A DNA stretch of 64,000 bases from Lineus longissimus (GCF_910592395.1 NC_088316.1:12526001-12590000); one strand, 5' to 3'; shown: positions 10,957 through 23,087, counted from the first letter of the stretch. The notes: generated by a model not told the origin, from the letters alone. Numbers and translations: made by a program.

Positions 10957-11228
10957 TAACCCTCTTGCTACCAAACTTGCCAATCATCGATTGCAATTTC
11001 ACCAAAGCTTTTTTCCCAAACTTGCCATACAGTCTCACACAAACACCTTTTGAAATTAGCTGCACACGGTTTGAGCCAAACCTCCACTGTGCGTTGTGTC
11101 GATTCACCATGTAGACCTCGTCCAACGCTTTCTAGCGCATTATTTATTTCCTATTTATGCCGTAATTTTAACGTTGAATTTGGCCAAGGGGCAGAGACTA
11201 TTGGATCTATTCAGCAGTAAGAGGGTAA
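10957..11228. repeat. possible TTTAACCCTCTTGCT-ended element
   Basis: TTTAACCCTCTTGCTACC on the left is an imperfect mirror of GCAGTAAGAGGGTAAAGG on the right. The minus-strand open frame between them (about 70 codons) is probably incidental. The terminal match is only partial. Confidence 0.3.
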
Positions 11229-11263
11229 AGGCCTAAAATCCAGCAGCAAGACTCACCCTTTAA

Positions 11264-11411
11264 AGGGCCAACTTTGCTGAAACTTGGTATATTTAGTATT
11301 TGTCAATCAGTCTACATGACAGCATCATTAAAATTCATATCCAGGACGCATTTACGCAATTCGGAATTTTCAAATTCAATTACACGTTTCAAATATGTAA
11401 CAAATGGCCTT
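11264..11411 (+). repeat. family B fragment
   Basis: It contains TTTGCTGAAACTTGGTA, TTTAGTATTTGTCAATCAG, TTTACGCAATTCGGAATTTT and a CAAATTCAATTACA tract, in the same order as other family B copies. Confidence 0.5.
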
Positions 11412-11647
11412 TAACAACATCGTGAGTAAACTTCCGGTGCACTTGCAGTTTCGCTACACGTAGTTTATGATCAGGACATATATTTACCTCACAAACATGA
11501 TCAGGTTAACTAATTTCATAATAAACAGATCTAATTTTAGTCCAACATAAATCAAAAATTAATCTTTATCACAATAATGAGCACATATCAACAAACTCAA
11601 CCACAGCAGGTCAGAACAAATTAACCCAATACTACATCTGCAAGACT

Positions 11648-12042
11648 GTAGCCGCACGTACACCACCTGAAAATGGACCACCAATCTTGGTTCGCGAACC
11701 AATGCCGCACCATCAAAAATCCACCAAGCACGTGCACCAGCGCTGCAGCTAGTTATAAAATCCGGCAACAGATGGCGCGCAATCAATAAGCAGAAAGCGC
11801 CATTTCGAAAGCGCCGCCTGTCGCCGAACCATCTAACTAGCTAATTGCCGATCCATTAGCACGTACACCACGACAAAGCCAAGCTTTTAACAAGCCGGGC
11901 GAATTTGGACCATTAAGCTTGATGGGACAAATTCGCCCGGCAATTTGTACTGGCAATGGATTGCCGAACAAATTTGTCGCGGCAATGTGGTGGTGTACGT
12001 GCAATTGGTCCACCAATATTTCGTGGTGTACGCGCAACTACA
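11648..12042. repeat. family F inverted-repeat element, copy 1 (~395 bp)
   Basis: The outer ends GTAGCCGCACGTACACCACC and GTGGTGTACGCGCAACTAC form an inverted repeat. The word GTACACCAC recurs inside in both orientations, and a strong internal hairpin GCCGGGCGAATTTG / CAAATTCGCCCGGC lies near 11895-11942. It is nearly identical over its length to 60112-60503. There is no credible open frame, so it is a non-autonomous element. It lies in intron 3, close to the giant exon's donor. Confidence 0.8.
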
Positions 12043-12311
12043 CTTGCAAATAGATTGGTAGACTTTTCTTCGATTTTTGACAATTGTCAATCATCTTGAC
12101 CAATAAAGAGCTAAACTCATACCCTAGGTTCATTGGATGCTTGCAAGTGTGGTATTGTCAGCCTGGGGGTGAGGAGTTGTTGTCACCAAGGTATTATTAG
12201 TGCATATAAGCTATCAGTGCCTGTACCTCAGCCACCAAAGTATAAGTGCAAGTGTGGCAATACACGTATTAAAACCTCTCGAAATATTTTTTCAGAAATC
12301 AAGACACTTAC

Positions 12312-15300
12312 CGCACTGTTCCTCCTCCTCCGTGACCGATTTGGCAGCGACCTCGTCTCGTAATCCGCCGCCTTCTTCAACTTACTCCGATCCAGCGATT
12401 TCGTATAAGTCATGTCGTCCGAATCTCCTACATCTCCTGGCACCGCATCTCCAACGGTAGACGTACTCTCCGCATGTCCTAACCCGTGGAGCACCTGCGA
12501 CCCATGACTACACAGTGTGCTCTGAGAACTCGCACTAGTCTGACTTGTGGATTTCTGCTTGATATCCTCAGCCGTATCTGCGTCTATTTTACACGATTCA
12601 AAAGGGTCCGCTAGACTGGGAATGTTTATGGCCTTGTGTTTTACTAATTTCAGATTGCACTCGACACCCGTCCGGCTACTACTACTAGATTCCTGTCCCT
12701 GATGGCTGGAACACGTCGAACTCGATCGAATCGACGAACTAGACGCAACCGAGTTGACACTTGTTGTATCGGATGAGTCTACTGATGACCGCCGACTTGG
12801 GCGTGATTTTTGCTGCATAGCAACAAAACTGTTCATGCTCATGGTATCAGATTCGGGCGAGATTTGCCGATCAGTTGAACTCACTGAGTCTAAACTTGGT
12901 CGACGCACGTGGCGTTTTGTCGGGGACCGATCCCGCACATACCCTGGTGGCCTATCCACATGAATCCCAAAGTCAAATCTAGTCCTCGAAGTATTGTAAT
13001 AAGCAGGAGAACCAGTCTCGCTATGGCTCGAGAGTGACTGATCGGAATCCGTCACGCTCGTTGCACTTTTACTGGGTGAACGACGGCGACAAGTTGTAGC
13101 ACGGACGCCAAGTTTAATCACAGATTCAGGTCGCCGGCTCGGAGGTTCGTATTGATGCGAGTAGAACTTCCGATGCATGGCATCAAGTAGCGTCCCGGGG
13201 TGACTCCCCGCAGGTAGCAAACCAGGCAGCCTCTGGTTAGTCGGGGAGGAGAGAGCAGGTATGCATGGTTCGACTCCCGAATATGGGCGTTTTTGCATTT
13301 CTTCCACACTTGCAATCGCATACGCCATGCGGGCTGTTTCAATATGTTGATACGCGCTTATCCCATCCTCGTTCAAAACATTCTTACTTCGCTCCTTTTT
13401 CCTGCTCAACCTTGTCGGCAACGTTTGCGCGATGACATCAGGCTGGTTGTATTTGTTCTCAATAATATCATTAGGTGGTGACTTAGGAATATTACTAACT
13501 TTAATTTCGGTGCACTTATTCCTCTGGCGCTTTCGTATATGGTACGGAAGATCAACTTCATTTTCATAATCGCCAACACTCTGACGCTTATCTTTATCTT
13601 TCTTGTCCTTCTTAGTCGTTGCCCGCCGCAACAGCGGCGTGATGGCGCTACCAGAACTACTTCCCTCCTCCGCAACAATTTCCGGTATCACCAGATCATC
13701 CTTGGCAACTTGCGGCTTATCAAGAGTAGATTTCCTCCGAAACAACAACAAAGATGGCGGAGCACTCCGTTTACGCAACCTCTTCTTCAATCGTTCAAAC
13801 CGACTTTCCGTTTTCGGCGAGGCTGGTCTGTCCCCCTCGAGAAATTTAGGCCCAGAGACGTTTTCTCCACTCCCTTTGGGAAGGCTCTCGTGGCTCTTTC
13901 TCAACAAATTCTCCATACTCCGTCTCAAAAGATTCTCAATACTCCCCCTATGCAAATTCTCTTTGCTACCCCTAGAAATGCTCTCTCCACTACCCCTAGA
14001 AATGCTCTCTTTACTACCCCTAGAAATGCTTTCACGACTACTCCGAGATATATTGTCCTTGAGACTCCTACATGTACCTATACTCTCTTTACTACCTCTA
14101 CGAAACATATTTTCCTTACTTCCCGTAAATGGTATGGCAGTCGATTGTTCTGAATGACTAGGCACAAGAGGTAGACTGCTACGTTTTTGAGCCAACCGGC
14201 CCGTGGGTGGAAAATCAGTATTTTCATTTCGTATGACTAGATTTGGCACTGGTTGTATAGGCACAGGTGGCAAGGGTCGCATTGGCCCAGATGGCAGGGT
14301 AGAGTAATCACTCAAAGTCCGGTGATGAGTCCTAGGTGCTGGTCCACCCAACCTATCATTTTTACTGACACCACTAGGTGGCACTGTATTCAAATCCTTC
14401 GAGCTTCCTCTATCGAGATCATGGATTGGTTTTAACGCACTGTCCTTCGGTTTGTCGCCGTCCTTTTTCCGTCGGAAAAACAAAAGTGACGGCGGAGCGC
14501 TACGCTTCCGTATTCGTTTTTGCCACAATGATAACCTACTTTCCTTCTTTTTAGGCTTCTCCTCAGCATCCGGCTCAAGGGTCATAACATGCATCGCAGA
14601 GACTTGCGCAACATCTGGAACCGGATCTGCTCTTTTCTGACTTAAATTCGACAGTGCCGTAATTGTGTTGACACTCAAATATTTCTCGAAATCCTTGAGC
14701 GTGTTATCGTTCTCATCCTGTGGCTGCGCAACTTTCGGTTTACGCAAACTTTGGAATCGCCACTCACTATTATCCACTTCGGCTGTTTTGGTCGGCTCGC
14801 GCATACTTTTATACCGCTTATTTTTCCGAGGCGGCGCCATGGGTGGGCAATCTGTATCAGTCAAAGACCTCACATACTCGTACGATTCTTTTGGCATTTC
14901 CTCATCAATAATCGGTGACAATTTCCGCTGCTTAAAACTGTGACTGTTTCGCCAATCCTCGCAATACTCCGTCTCAATCCCAACATCAATCATAGCAATT
15001 TCGTTCGAATCCGGCGACAAATTATTCTCTTTAAATTCGACATTTTCCAACTTAACATCCGACTCACGGAAAACGTCATCCTGTATTATGTGATCGTCCA
15101 CCGGTTCATTATGCATTTGATTCTCAATATAAGCAAAAACCGCGGAAATATCCGGTTTATGTAACCGCACACTTCCTGGTTCCTCCACCTCTCGCTCTGC
15201 ATTATCGAACAAGACCTTCTCCTTGTTACATTTCTCAGATCTATGGTTAATATTCTTTTCCAAAGTCGTTGTGGCTTTAACACCACTATCACAAACTGAC

Positions 15301-16286
15301 GGATCAGATCTACTCGGATTCAGATCGCTATTAGAAATCCCTAATTTCAGATCTAAAGATACGCGCTTTGCCTCCGTCTTAGCAGATCTACTAGGCCTCA
15401 AATCACAAATAAAGCTATCACTTACACGCCTACCCTCCGAGGAACAACTACCAGTACTACTCTCGGTCTCTGTGGAACCGCTAGATTTCTTCCGGCGCGG
15501 TTTTGGCCGGGGCCTCGTTTTAGGTTTTACACATTTCATATCAAACGAGGAGTCCATCCCCTCATCCGCGGAATAAAAAGCCATATCTTGATCACTCTCC
15601 ATGCTCTTGTCTAGGATGATATTTCTATGAACGACCTTTGTATCAAACTCAATCGGTCGCGCATTCTCATTGGATAACACAATATCGACTGTCTCGGACA
15701 CTTTATGCGGAACCAACTCATCCAAATCCTGTGGCGTGAGGAGTCCCCTTAACAGCGCTTCGTCAATTTCGGCAGAATCATCGTCAATGAATGGAAAATT
15801 CGTATAACTTCCAACACCTGGCGACAAACATTCGTCAAGAATAACGGCACTATCAACCTTGACTCCAGGCGCTGAGCCCCTGGATGATGCAGTCTCACTG
15901 ACGATATACCCCATCTCATTTTTCTGTTCCACATTAACCTCGAGTTCCTCAGGAAAATAACTCAACTCTGGTTTATAATTGAAAGGCGTCGACAACGTTG
16001 GTTTAACCTCGCTCCCAAACGCAAAACCAGGTGAATTAAAGTCCATGTCACTGCCACTAGGGGGCGTGTAGAAATCCGACGAAATCTCGCTATTTGAATC
16101 TCCGTGGTCATCGTCGTATTCCATTTTAGATTTTTGCCGTCGTCGACGTCCCCTCGGTAGATGCTCCGGCCGATTCTCATGAGAAGCCTTGTTCTCTGCT
16201 TTGACTATAGGGGGCACCAGTAGTTGTAACTCTAACTTCTTCAGTTGAGTTTCTAGTGGCTGCTCCTCGAAGATGGCACGGAAATC
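12312..16286 (-). CDS. exon 3, giant exon (1325 codons) of an unrecognised serine-rich protein
   Basis: The acceptor GATCTTCTCTTTGCAG ends at 16287 and the donor CG|GTAAGT follows 12312; both junctions are phase 0. Assembled numbering (exons 1+2 = 78 residues): an amphipathic start beginning FRAIFEEQPLETQLKKLEL (about 80-98); a basic patch GRRRRQKSK; a long acidic region; PRPKPRRKKS (about 337); an SH3-ligand-like PPMAPPRKNK (about 560); the basic motif KRIRKRSAPPSLLFFRRK (about 668-685) and its second copy KKRLRKRSAPPSLLLFRRK (about 912-930); a proline stretch RPLPPVPIQPVP (about 748); an 8-residue repeat array (about 800-889); and a serine-rich end closing with RSRRRRNSA. No catalytic domain, signal peptide or membrane segment is visible. 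Codon structure is intact over 4 kb amid stop-rich DNA, so it is certainly coding. A cytoskeletal or signalling scaffold is a guess. Confidence 0.9.
13862..14123 (-). repeat. coding minisatellite, 24-bp (8-residue) units inside exon 3
   Basis: About nine to eleven units follow the pattern R-(G/R/K)-S-x-E-(S/N)-(I/L)-x, for example RGSKESIS, RGSGESIS, RGSKENLH, RRSMENLL and RKSHESLP. Several present R-R-x-S or R-x-S, consensus-like sites for basophilic kinases. The unit length keeps the frame, so copy number can vary without breaking the protein. Confidence 0.85.
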
Positions 16287-16959
16287 CTGCAAAGAGAAGA
16301 TCAGAAAATGTTTGAGACAAAAACTTATTTTCAGTTGTTCTCAGTCATGTTTACGTATTTCAATCATAATAAAATTCCTGAATTATCACTCCCCTTTGCT
16401 TTGGACAGCGGTAATTTGCTACAAGATAAAAGTTTTTCATGATATTATGGAAAGAAACACATGGAGAAGCGTTAATTACATGTACATCCTTCAGGGATGT
16501 GACAATGCCAGGTGCAAAAATCCGAAAGATGTTTTCATATGAAAAGGTCGATTCGGAAACTTTCATCCTTCCAAAGAAGGCCTTTGGATTCCTCTCCTAC
16601 CTTATATTATGAATACATATCCCAAATGAATAATTCAAGTATAATCATCATGTGACAAAACACCTGTTAATCAAAATGCTCAAGCATGTTACAGTCACAC
16701 ATTAACCTTACGCTTATACATATAGGCCTATAACACCAGCTGAGCACTTGCTTAACCAAATAGATAAACTGACCACATTAATAAATGTAAATTCAATATA
16801 CATAGTCGCTGACCACAGCGTATATTTGTACAAGGGTTAAAGGGCAAATGTCTCACGGAAACATGATGTCAACTATGTCAACAGCTCTCCCAAGCTTTGC
16901 AGACCAGCCTGCAGTTCCTAAAACACTGAAACATTTTATCTAATCAAATCAAACAGCTT

Positions 16960-17285
16960 AACCCTTTCGCTGCGGGTGACGTGAAATTTTGAAACTTGAA
17001 ATCATAAAGCAATCAGAACTATTTCAAAACAAAGAGTCAGTGCCATTTTCAAGGGTGGGAGTCAGTTCTTTGTTTTCCACAGAACAGCCTCCCAACCTTA
17101 AAACTGGCATTCATTTCATTTTCAATGAATTGCTTTGTGATTACAAGTTCTGGCCAAAATGCTGGTGCCTGTGGTCAACTCTTAATATTGCCATTTTTAA
17201 AGAAGATATGCACACACTTTCAATTTCTAATTCCGAGCATGATATAGATTTTTTGTAACAGGCCTACCTTTAAAGGGTTTACCAG
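16960..17285 (+). repeat. dispersed repeat with CTTTCGCTGCGGGTGACG end
   Basis: Blocks CAGCCTCCCAACCTTAAAAC and GATTACAAGTTCTGGCCAAA recur, diverged, at about 27340 (CAGACTTCCAACCTTGAAAT) and 52235 (GATTTCAAGTTCTAGCCAAA). The edges are uncertain. Confidence 0.45.
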
Positions 17286-18259
17286 TATTGACTGAGCTAA
17301 TAGAATTACTTAGGCCCTTTCAAAGCCCTTAGGAAAACAAATTCAAACCACGAATAAAGTCTTTTGACCCCATGTGACCCCACTCTTGATCCCGATGAGA
17401 TTTTTTATTTTTGGCCCAATCTTTCAACCATGGTGGTCATCTTCAAGCTCGATCAAATTTCAATTCAGATTTAAGATCATTTACAACCCGAGGCAAGCGT
17501 ATAGTACCCCAAGGTGTATGTCACGGCCTAACCCGATGGGCATGGAGGAATTCCTTTATGGCCCAGTGGTTGGCGCGTTGGCCCCAGAGCAGAAGCAATT
17601 TCAGCCGAATTCTAACATCGTTCTCTGCTCTTCCTGAATCCCCCTAAAATAAGAATGTCTATCCTGAAAACCCCGTTCTGGCCGATTTTTTGGCCTATCC
17701 TAGCATCCAAGGAAAGACGTCAAAAGCCACAGAATCCGATATTTTCCTAGTCACAGACATAAAACACACAAACCTTTAAAAGGTTGATGGCACAATAAAA
17801 TAATCAAAGTCTCTTGGAATGTCACCAACACATTCGTCTGGCATTTGTAAACAAACACCCTGAGCTCCAACAAAAATGGCACAGAAACAGAGAGGTCAAC
17901 AGCGGGACACAAGTATCATTGCAAATGACTTGGAAGCTTGTCTGGTTTGCATATACAGGATGTTACATAAAATGTGCCGTTGACCTTGGCCACCTTCACA
18001 TGGATCTGCCTCTAGATATCCAGATATATCAAAATCGGCAGAACAGCCTGCATAAAATGTATCAGGCCCATGTATCATAATTAAAGACAACAGCACAACA
18101 CAGAGTTGAATGTTGTCTGGTCCATATATGTGCAGGGATATATTTATATGTGCCATTACATGGACAATTGACATATTTGAACAGTATCTGTGCATATCAC
18201 CCTCCTATTAGGATTATATTAGCTCTGAACTGAACTGTCTTTATATGTAGCATCACAAT
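17286..18259. other. intron 2 segment, no exon seen
   Basis: TGGCCCAGTGGTTGGCGCG near 17560 resembles a tRNA A-box region of a decayed SINE, but no B-box follows. The rest is AT-rich spacer. Confidence 0.35.
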
Positions 18260-18482
18260 TGTGACTCGCTCTACCAAAACTGGGCGCTTGTCGCATCTGA
18301 ACTCGACAGGTTGATACGGACTTGTTGTTCATTTCCCTATTGTAGACCTTTTGTGAAATCTATTACAAACTGATTTGGTCACATTTCACAAAAGGTCTAC
18401 AATAGGGAAATGAACAACAAGTCCGTATCAACCTGTCAAGTTCAGATGCGACAAGCGCCTAGTTTTGGTAGAGCTGGTCACA
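18260..18482. repeat. family E near-perfect foldback (~223 bp)
   Basis: The element is bounded by TGTGACTCGCTCTACC and GGTAGAGCTGGTCACA. The two arms, about 95 bp each, are almost exact reverse complements (for example GATACGGACTTGTTGTTCAT and ATGAACAACAAGTCCGTATC) around a short centre. Copies lie at 44548 and 57971. In the intron it would fold into a long duplex in either transcript direction. Confidence 0.9.
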
Positions 18483-18485
18483 ATT

Positions 18486-18770
18486 AAGCCTGAACTGCAT
18501 GAGCTGTCTCTGTGTGTAGCATGTCCAAGCCTGAACTGAACTGTCTCTGTGTGTAGCATTACCAAGGCTGACATTACCAAGCCAGAATTGAACTGTCTCT
18601 GTGTCTAGCATTACCAAGGCTGATATTATCAAGCCAGAACTGAACTTTCTCTGTCTGTAGCAAGACCAAGGCTGACATTACCAAGCCAGAACTGAACTGT
18701 CTCTGTGTGTAGCATTACCAAGGCTGACATAACCAAGCCAGAACTGAACTGTCTCTGTGTTGAGCATTAC
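18486..18770. repeat. ~52-bp tandem repeat, about 5 units
   Basis: The unit contains AGCCAGAACTGAACTGTCTC, TGTGTGTAGCATTACC and AAGGCTGACATTACC. It abuts the foldback directly. Confidence 0.85.
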
Positions 18771-20004
18771 GAATCCACCTGTGAGTCTTTTCAACATTCA
18801 GATGAAACTATAGGCCTTAACTTATTCCGAGAATATCCTCACAGAAATTTGCATCATGAGTCATTGCAATTTTCAACTGCGAAGTCGAATCAGAGCTTTT
18901 CCAGGGGGTTGACACCCGAGTTGGCAACAATTCACAATCGACCTTTTCGAAGAAGTTTGTTTGGGCGCTGACCAGTCATGCGTTTCCCCTGGCACAAAGG
19001 GTCACCTGGCTTCGTGGCATCGTCCGAAGTCGGCTTCGGCCTTCTGACGTTTTCTGAGTGTACACTTTTGATTTGATATGGCTCTGATTCGTCTTCTTCG
19101 AAAAGGCCTACTCCGGGATCCTTGCCTTTGTACAGGCAAAAACTCAGACTTGTTCCTTGCATTCTGCTTGGGCAGTGTAGTCTTCTCCAAATGGATCATC
19201 ATCCATGGCATGCCAAAAATATCAAATTGTCCCCTAAACAATATTTTGAACCTACCTCGAAGTTGCCAACCACAATTGAAGTTTGAGTAAGAAACCATTC
19301 GAATATGCCCAAACCATGAACAAATATGGTACAAAATCCACACAAATGTCAGAAGTGACTCGAACAGGAAATAATATATGGGAGAGAAGTGGTCTGAAAA
19401 CCTAGATCTGCCTCCCGATATATACAGCTTGCCTTTGAATGATAGGCCAATAATACACACACCGAACCGGGGCAAATTGATGCCGGTAATTACAGCCAAC
19501 TGTCATTTGGCCACTTAAAGGCAGAATAGAGGTATTAGTTTTGTGATATTTTTCGTCATGACAGTCACGCCAAAAGTGTGTGATGGCAGTGAAAGGCTTC
19601 AGGATTCAATGCCTCAACATGCCAAGGGCTGAAGTATTACATCACAAAACAACACCCGTTTGCTTTTAGCAATAGGGCCTACTGACGAAAACTTCCTTGG
19701 ATACTGGAATAGTTGGACCCCTATTACAAAGCCTATATTCCCCTATCACATGTTTAAAACCTGTTGACCACTTCGTGTATAACACATGATGTGCAATGAT
19801 ACAAAGTGTTCTTCGTTACGAAATTCTCCAAGGTCAATGAGCTTTATTCCATAACCAATTTTATTTCGAGGCAGCCTGGGCTTGGATGGTGCCAGAATAA
19901 TGCTCTTGCTATTCGAATCCTGTCTGATTTCAAAGCAATGATGTGTCCAGGTGACTTCCTCCAATACCATACTGTGAGGAACGGTTGCTTTCTCTTTCCC
20001 TCAG
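18771..20004. other. intron 2 segment, no exon seen
   Basis: A 165-codon minus-strand frame (19499-19002) lacks good splice sites or any recognisable motif and is not called. Confidence 0.35.
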
Positions 20005-20262
20005 TGTTGGGTCCACCTGGTCAGCCAGGAAGTCTCTGGATCCGCCTAATGTCCCAGGAAGCCTCTGCCTCCGCCAGGTCTCTGAGGAAGTCTTTGGATC
20101 TGCCCAGGGCCCCAGGAAGTCTTTGGAGCCACCAAGTGCCCCAAGGCAGTCTCTGGAGCCACCCAGTGTCCCAGAAAGTCTTCAGAGTCACCAAGTTTCC
20201 CAGGCAGTCTTTGGGGCCGTCCGGTGGCCGAGGAGGTTTTTGGATCTGTCCAGTTTCCCAAA
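20005..20262. repeat. ~30-bp minisatellite
   Basis: The unit is near CCAGGAAGTCTTTGGAGCC plus about ten bases such as ACCCAGTGTC, about eight diverged copies. The period is a multiple of three, which explains the long overlapping frames here. Confidence 0.75.
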
Positions 20263-21199
20263 AATTCAGCTTTGGGTCTGCCTGCTGTTCAAGGAAAGGA
20301 AGTCAAGGAATATAACACAAGGCTATGTAGAATCCTCTTCTGGGCTCTGAGATTGATGATTTTATTCCATACTATACAAAAAAGGTCATTGCTCAGCACA
20401 TTTTCGTTTTATGTTGGCAAAATTGTAAAAATATTGGGTTTGGGACATTACAGGTTAGACTTCATATATGTTTGAAGGGTTAAATTTGAGTATTTAACTT
20501 TATCTCTCTTGTTTTGCGTGGAACATAATAGAATAGACCATAGATCATTATATTCAATCATTTTAAACTCATTTTTTCCAATTATGACAGGCCCTGAAAT
20601 AGGTCAAGAGCAATGCTGACAAACTACTTAGTATCTGTACGTGATGAACTTGTAGTATGCCCTTAGTAAACCTGGACGTAAGCTTACTTAACAGTGTAAT
20701 TCTGCCAGGAAGGACAAACCGTTTGAATATAATTGTCCTTGTGAAGAGGAAGCATAATCTTACACAACAGTTTTTATTCAGATATCAACCTAGTTATATT
20801 CTGTTTACAAAGGGGTAGTCAGGAATATAATAAAGTGTTAATCTCATGACTCTGACTCATCTCTATTCACGAGAAACAAGGAGATTGGCTTATAATAATG
20901 TAGAACAAAGCATCTGCCAAAACAAAAACAATAAAAAAATCAGTTCATGACATTTCAAGCAGGAATGCTGAATTGTACAAAATATAAATTGTGTCAATCA
21001 GCCAACAATTGCTGTAGGTATCTTGTCAATGACATGTGACATAGTCATCATGTGACAATAAGTATGCAATAGCTGCAATTCTTCTTCTGACACATAACAA
21101 CCACCTTCAAGTAAAAATTTGGAATTACCATTATTACAATCATTAATTACCATTGGTCAGTTTATGCAATACTCTTAAAGAACTGTGCATCAGCACCAC
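20263..21199. other. intron 2 segment, nothing seen
   Basis: AT-rich spacer without repeats or frames that I can support. Confidence 0.4.
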
Positions 21200-21640
21200 T
21201 TAAGGTATTGGTCCTCGTGAGTCACTTGAGGTATTGCTTTAAGATTAGGTATTGGTCATCATGACTCACTCAAGGTATTGGTCCTCACGAGTCACTCAAG
21301 CAATTCATCCTCATGACTCACTCAAGGTATTGGTTCTACGAGTCGCTCAAGCAATTGGTCCTCATGACTCACTCAAGGTATTGGTCCTCACGAGTCACTC
21401 AAGCAATTCATCCTCATGACTCACTCAAGGTATTGGTTCTACGAGTCGCTCAAGCAATTGGTCCTCATGACTCACTCAAGGTATTGGTCCTCACGAGTCA
21501 CTCAAGCAATTAGTCCTCATGAGTCACTCAAGCAATTCGTCCTCATGAGTTCACTCAAGGTATTGGTCCTCAAAAGTCACTCAAGCAATTCGTCCTCAAG
21601 AGTCACCCAAGATATTGGTCCTCACGAGTCACTCAAAGTA
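21200..21640. repeat. tandem repeat, ~26-bp units in ~103-bp higher-order units
   Basis: Basic units alternate CTCACTCAAGGTATTGGTCC and GAGTCACTCAAGCAATTC. Groups of four form a ~103-bp block, repeated almost exactly at about 21313 and 21416. Outer units are more diverged, as expected for unequal exchange in the centre. Confidence 0.85.
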
Positions 21641-21944
21641 ATATTGGCACACAATGTACAACTCATATTGTTTTGTTTTAGTACTTGTCAGCAGCAGAAA
21701 AACAGCTGCTGTGCACAGACAAACTACAGCATTTAAACTAATTACATGTATACATGTATATGAAACAACATGAAGTTTTGCAGGCAGAAATACAGAACCA
21801 TTATCACCATTAGATTCGGTTAGTCTTTTTTCCCTTTGTTTCATTGCTGCAAAACAACACGTGACTTATCAAAGTGCATCTTTGTGAAAAAGCGACAATA
21901 GATGAAATCGAATGAAATCCATTTTCACTCAGCTTAGTTCAAAC

Positions 21945-22087
21945 ATGCAAATTGGCCATCTTCAGGTGAATTGTATTCACAGCATGGGCACTGGGCCTTG
22001 TTTGATTCAGCACTTACAAGTGTGAATAGTTAGATGTACTTTGAGATGTGAGAGACGACTGCAGCTGCCTATAGTCCCTTCAACAAA
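21945..22087 (+). repeat. family D element, 5'-truncated
   Basis: It shares TTGGCCATCTTCAGGTGA, TTTGATTCAGCACTTACAAG and GAGATGTGAGAGAC with copies at 27125 and 49446, and ends in GCCTATAGTCCCTT, the family terminus. Confidence 0.6.
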
Positions 22088-22425
22088 ATATGTTGTCCAC
22101 AGGACTTAGGCCATAAATGGCACCAACGAAATTACAACAGCAAAACACACTATTGCTTTGTATAACCCGTCTGAATGCAAAGGAGTCAACAATTGATATG
22201 AATGCATTAACATTCATTTACATATTGGGCAAGGACTCCTATATCTGTAGGAGCATTTCCTGGTATTAATATCACTCGAGAGCGGGATGGCATAATTGAA
22301 AATAATGCATCAATTTTAACTCTGCGTGACCGATATGTTTACAGAGTGTGTAATTCATCACAATTGTACACTAATCGATTTTCTGCCATGCTTAAAGGGG
22401 AACGAGACTCACTTTCCTGTCCCAC

Positions 22426-22768
22426 TTAAAGGGAACTGGAACCGCCGAGCGATTTATTCAACTTTTCGACTTTCACCGCCCGAGAAAGTCAAACTTCCAA
22501 CTTCCTATTCGAGTTCAGATTTGTAGCTCCGCCCCCAGTGCCCGAGCATGCGCAGTTCAATTTGTTATTATTGAGAGTCATGTGAGAATCACGTGAGTCA
22601 TGCAATCTTTCATTCATGAGTTTTCATAGTAAATTCCATAGTAGTGACGTCACTCAATGATTGACAGCTAGGCGCCATGTTTCATTCATGCCTCGTTCTG
22701 ATTACCCGATACGCGGGAAATGAAAACGAGGTCATACGAACTGGCTTGGCGGTTTCAGTTCCCTTTAA
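22426..22768. repeat. TTAA-flanked miniature element with AGGGAACTG ends (~340 bp)
   Basis: TTAA (22426-22429 and 22765-22768) flanks inverted termini AGGGAACTGGAACCGCC and GGCGGTTTCAGTTCCCT, mismatched at one position. The interior holds paired CATTCATGA and ACGTGA/TCACGT words but no gene. The target site is piggyBac-like. Confidence 0.75.
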
Positions 22769-22842
22769 GGGAGGACTATAAGCAGGAAGATATGGTCCAT
22801 AACTGGCCGTCTCCAGGTCACCAACATGCAGTGAGGATATGG
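22769..22842 (+). repeat. family D head fragment
   Basis: GGGAGGACTATAAGCAGG and the following CATAACTGGCCGTCTCCAGG resemble the start of family D (GGGGGACTATAGGCAGG). The fragment is squeezed between the TTAA element and a family B copy. Confidence 0.45.
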
Positions 22843-23087
22843 TTTGACCTAAAGGGGGTACCCGTTCATTATTACTGGTGGTCCAGGAAAATAGAAAGGC
22901 AGTTATACACAATGCCGTAGTGCAGTTATTAAGCATAAATGTACGAGTTTGCTGAAACCTGGGCTATATAGTACTTGAATATGTATATCTGCCTACACAA
23001 CTTTATATTTAGTACGTATGTTTTACACAATCTGAAATTAATTATCATATTCAACAATTTTCAAATGTATAACAAGCCCTAATAGAG
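22843..23087 (+). repeat. family B element, good copy
   Basis: It starts GTTTGACCTAAAGGGGG and contains TTACTGGTGGTCCAGGAAAA, GGCAGTTATACACAATGCCG, GTGCAGTTATTAAGCAT, TTTGCTGAAACCTGG and a TACACAATCTGAAATTA tail. It is the clearest copy for defining the family. Confidence 0.7.

Larger units (their letters stand above)
7549..12311 (-). other. intron 3 (4.8 kb), repeat-rich
   Basis: The donor is GTAAGT at 12311-12306; the acceptor CAG ends at 7549. The intron holds a family A element, a foldback, a SINE, two small inverted-repeat elements, a family B fragment and a family F element, listed separately. Between them I see no further exon with convincing sites. A minus-strand frame at 8785-8997 was considered and rejected. 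Confidence 0.55.

Noticed and set aside
13539-14157. Plus-strand frames of 204 and 184 codons
   Set aside because: They are antisense to the 24-bp coding repeat and the rest of exon 3. The minus-strand frame covers the whole 4 kb and has correct splice sites.
19806-20315. 169-codon plus-strand frame with GPPGQPG (collagen-like look)
   Set aside because: It is created by the ~30-bp minisatellite; there is no sustained Gly-X-Y pattern.
21200-21640. CRISPR-like regularly spaced repeats
   Set aside because: These are contiguous minisatellite units without unique spacers, in an animal genome.
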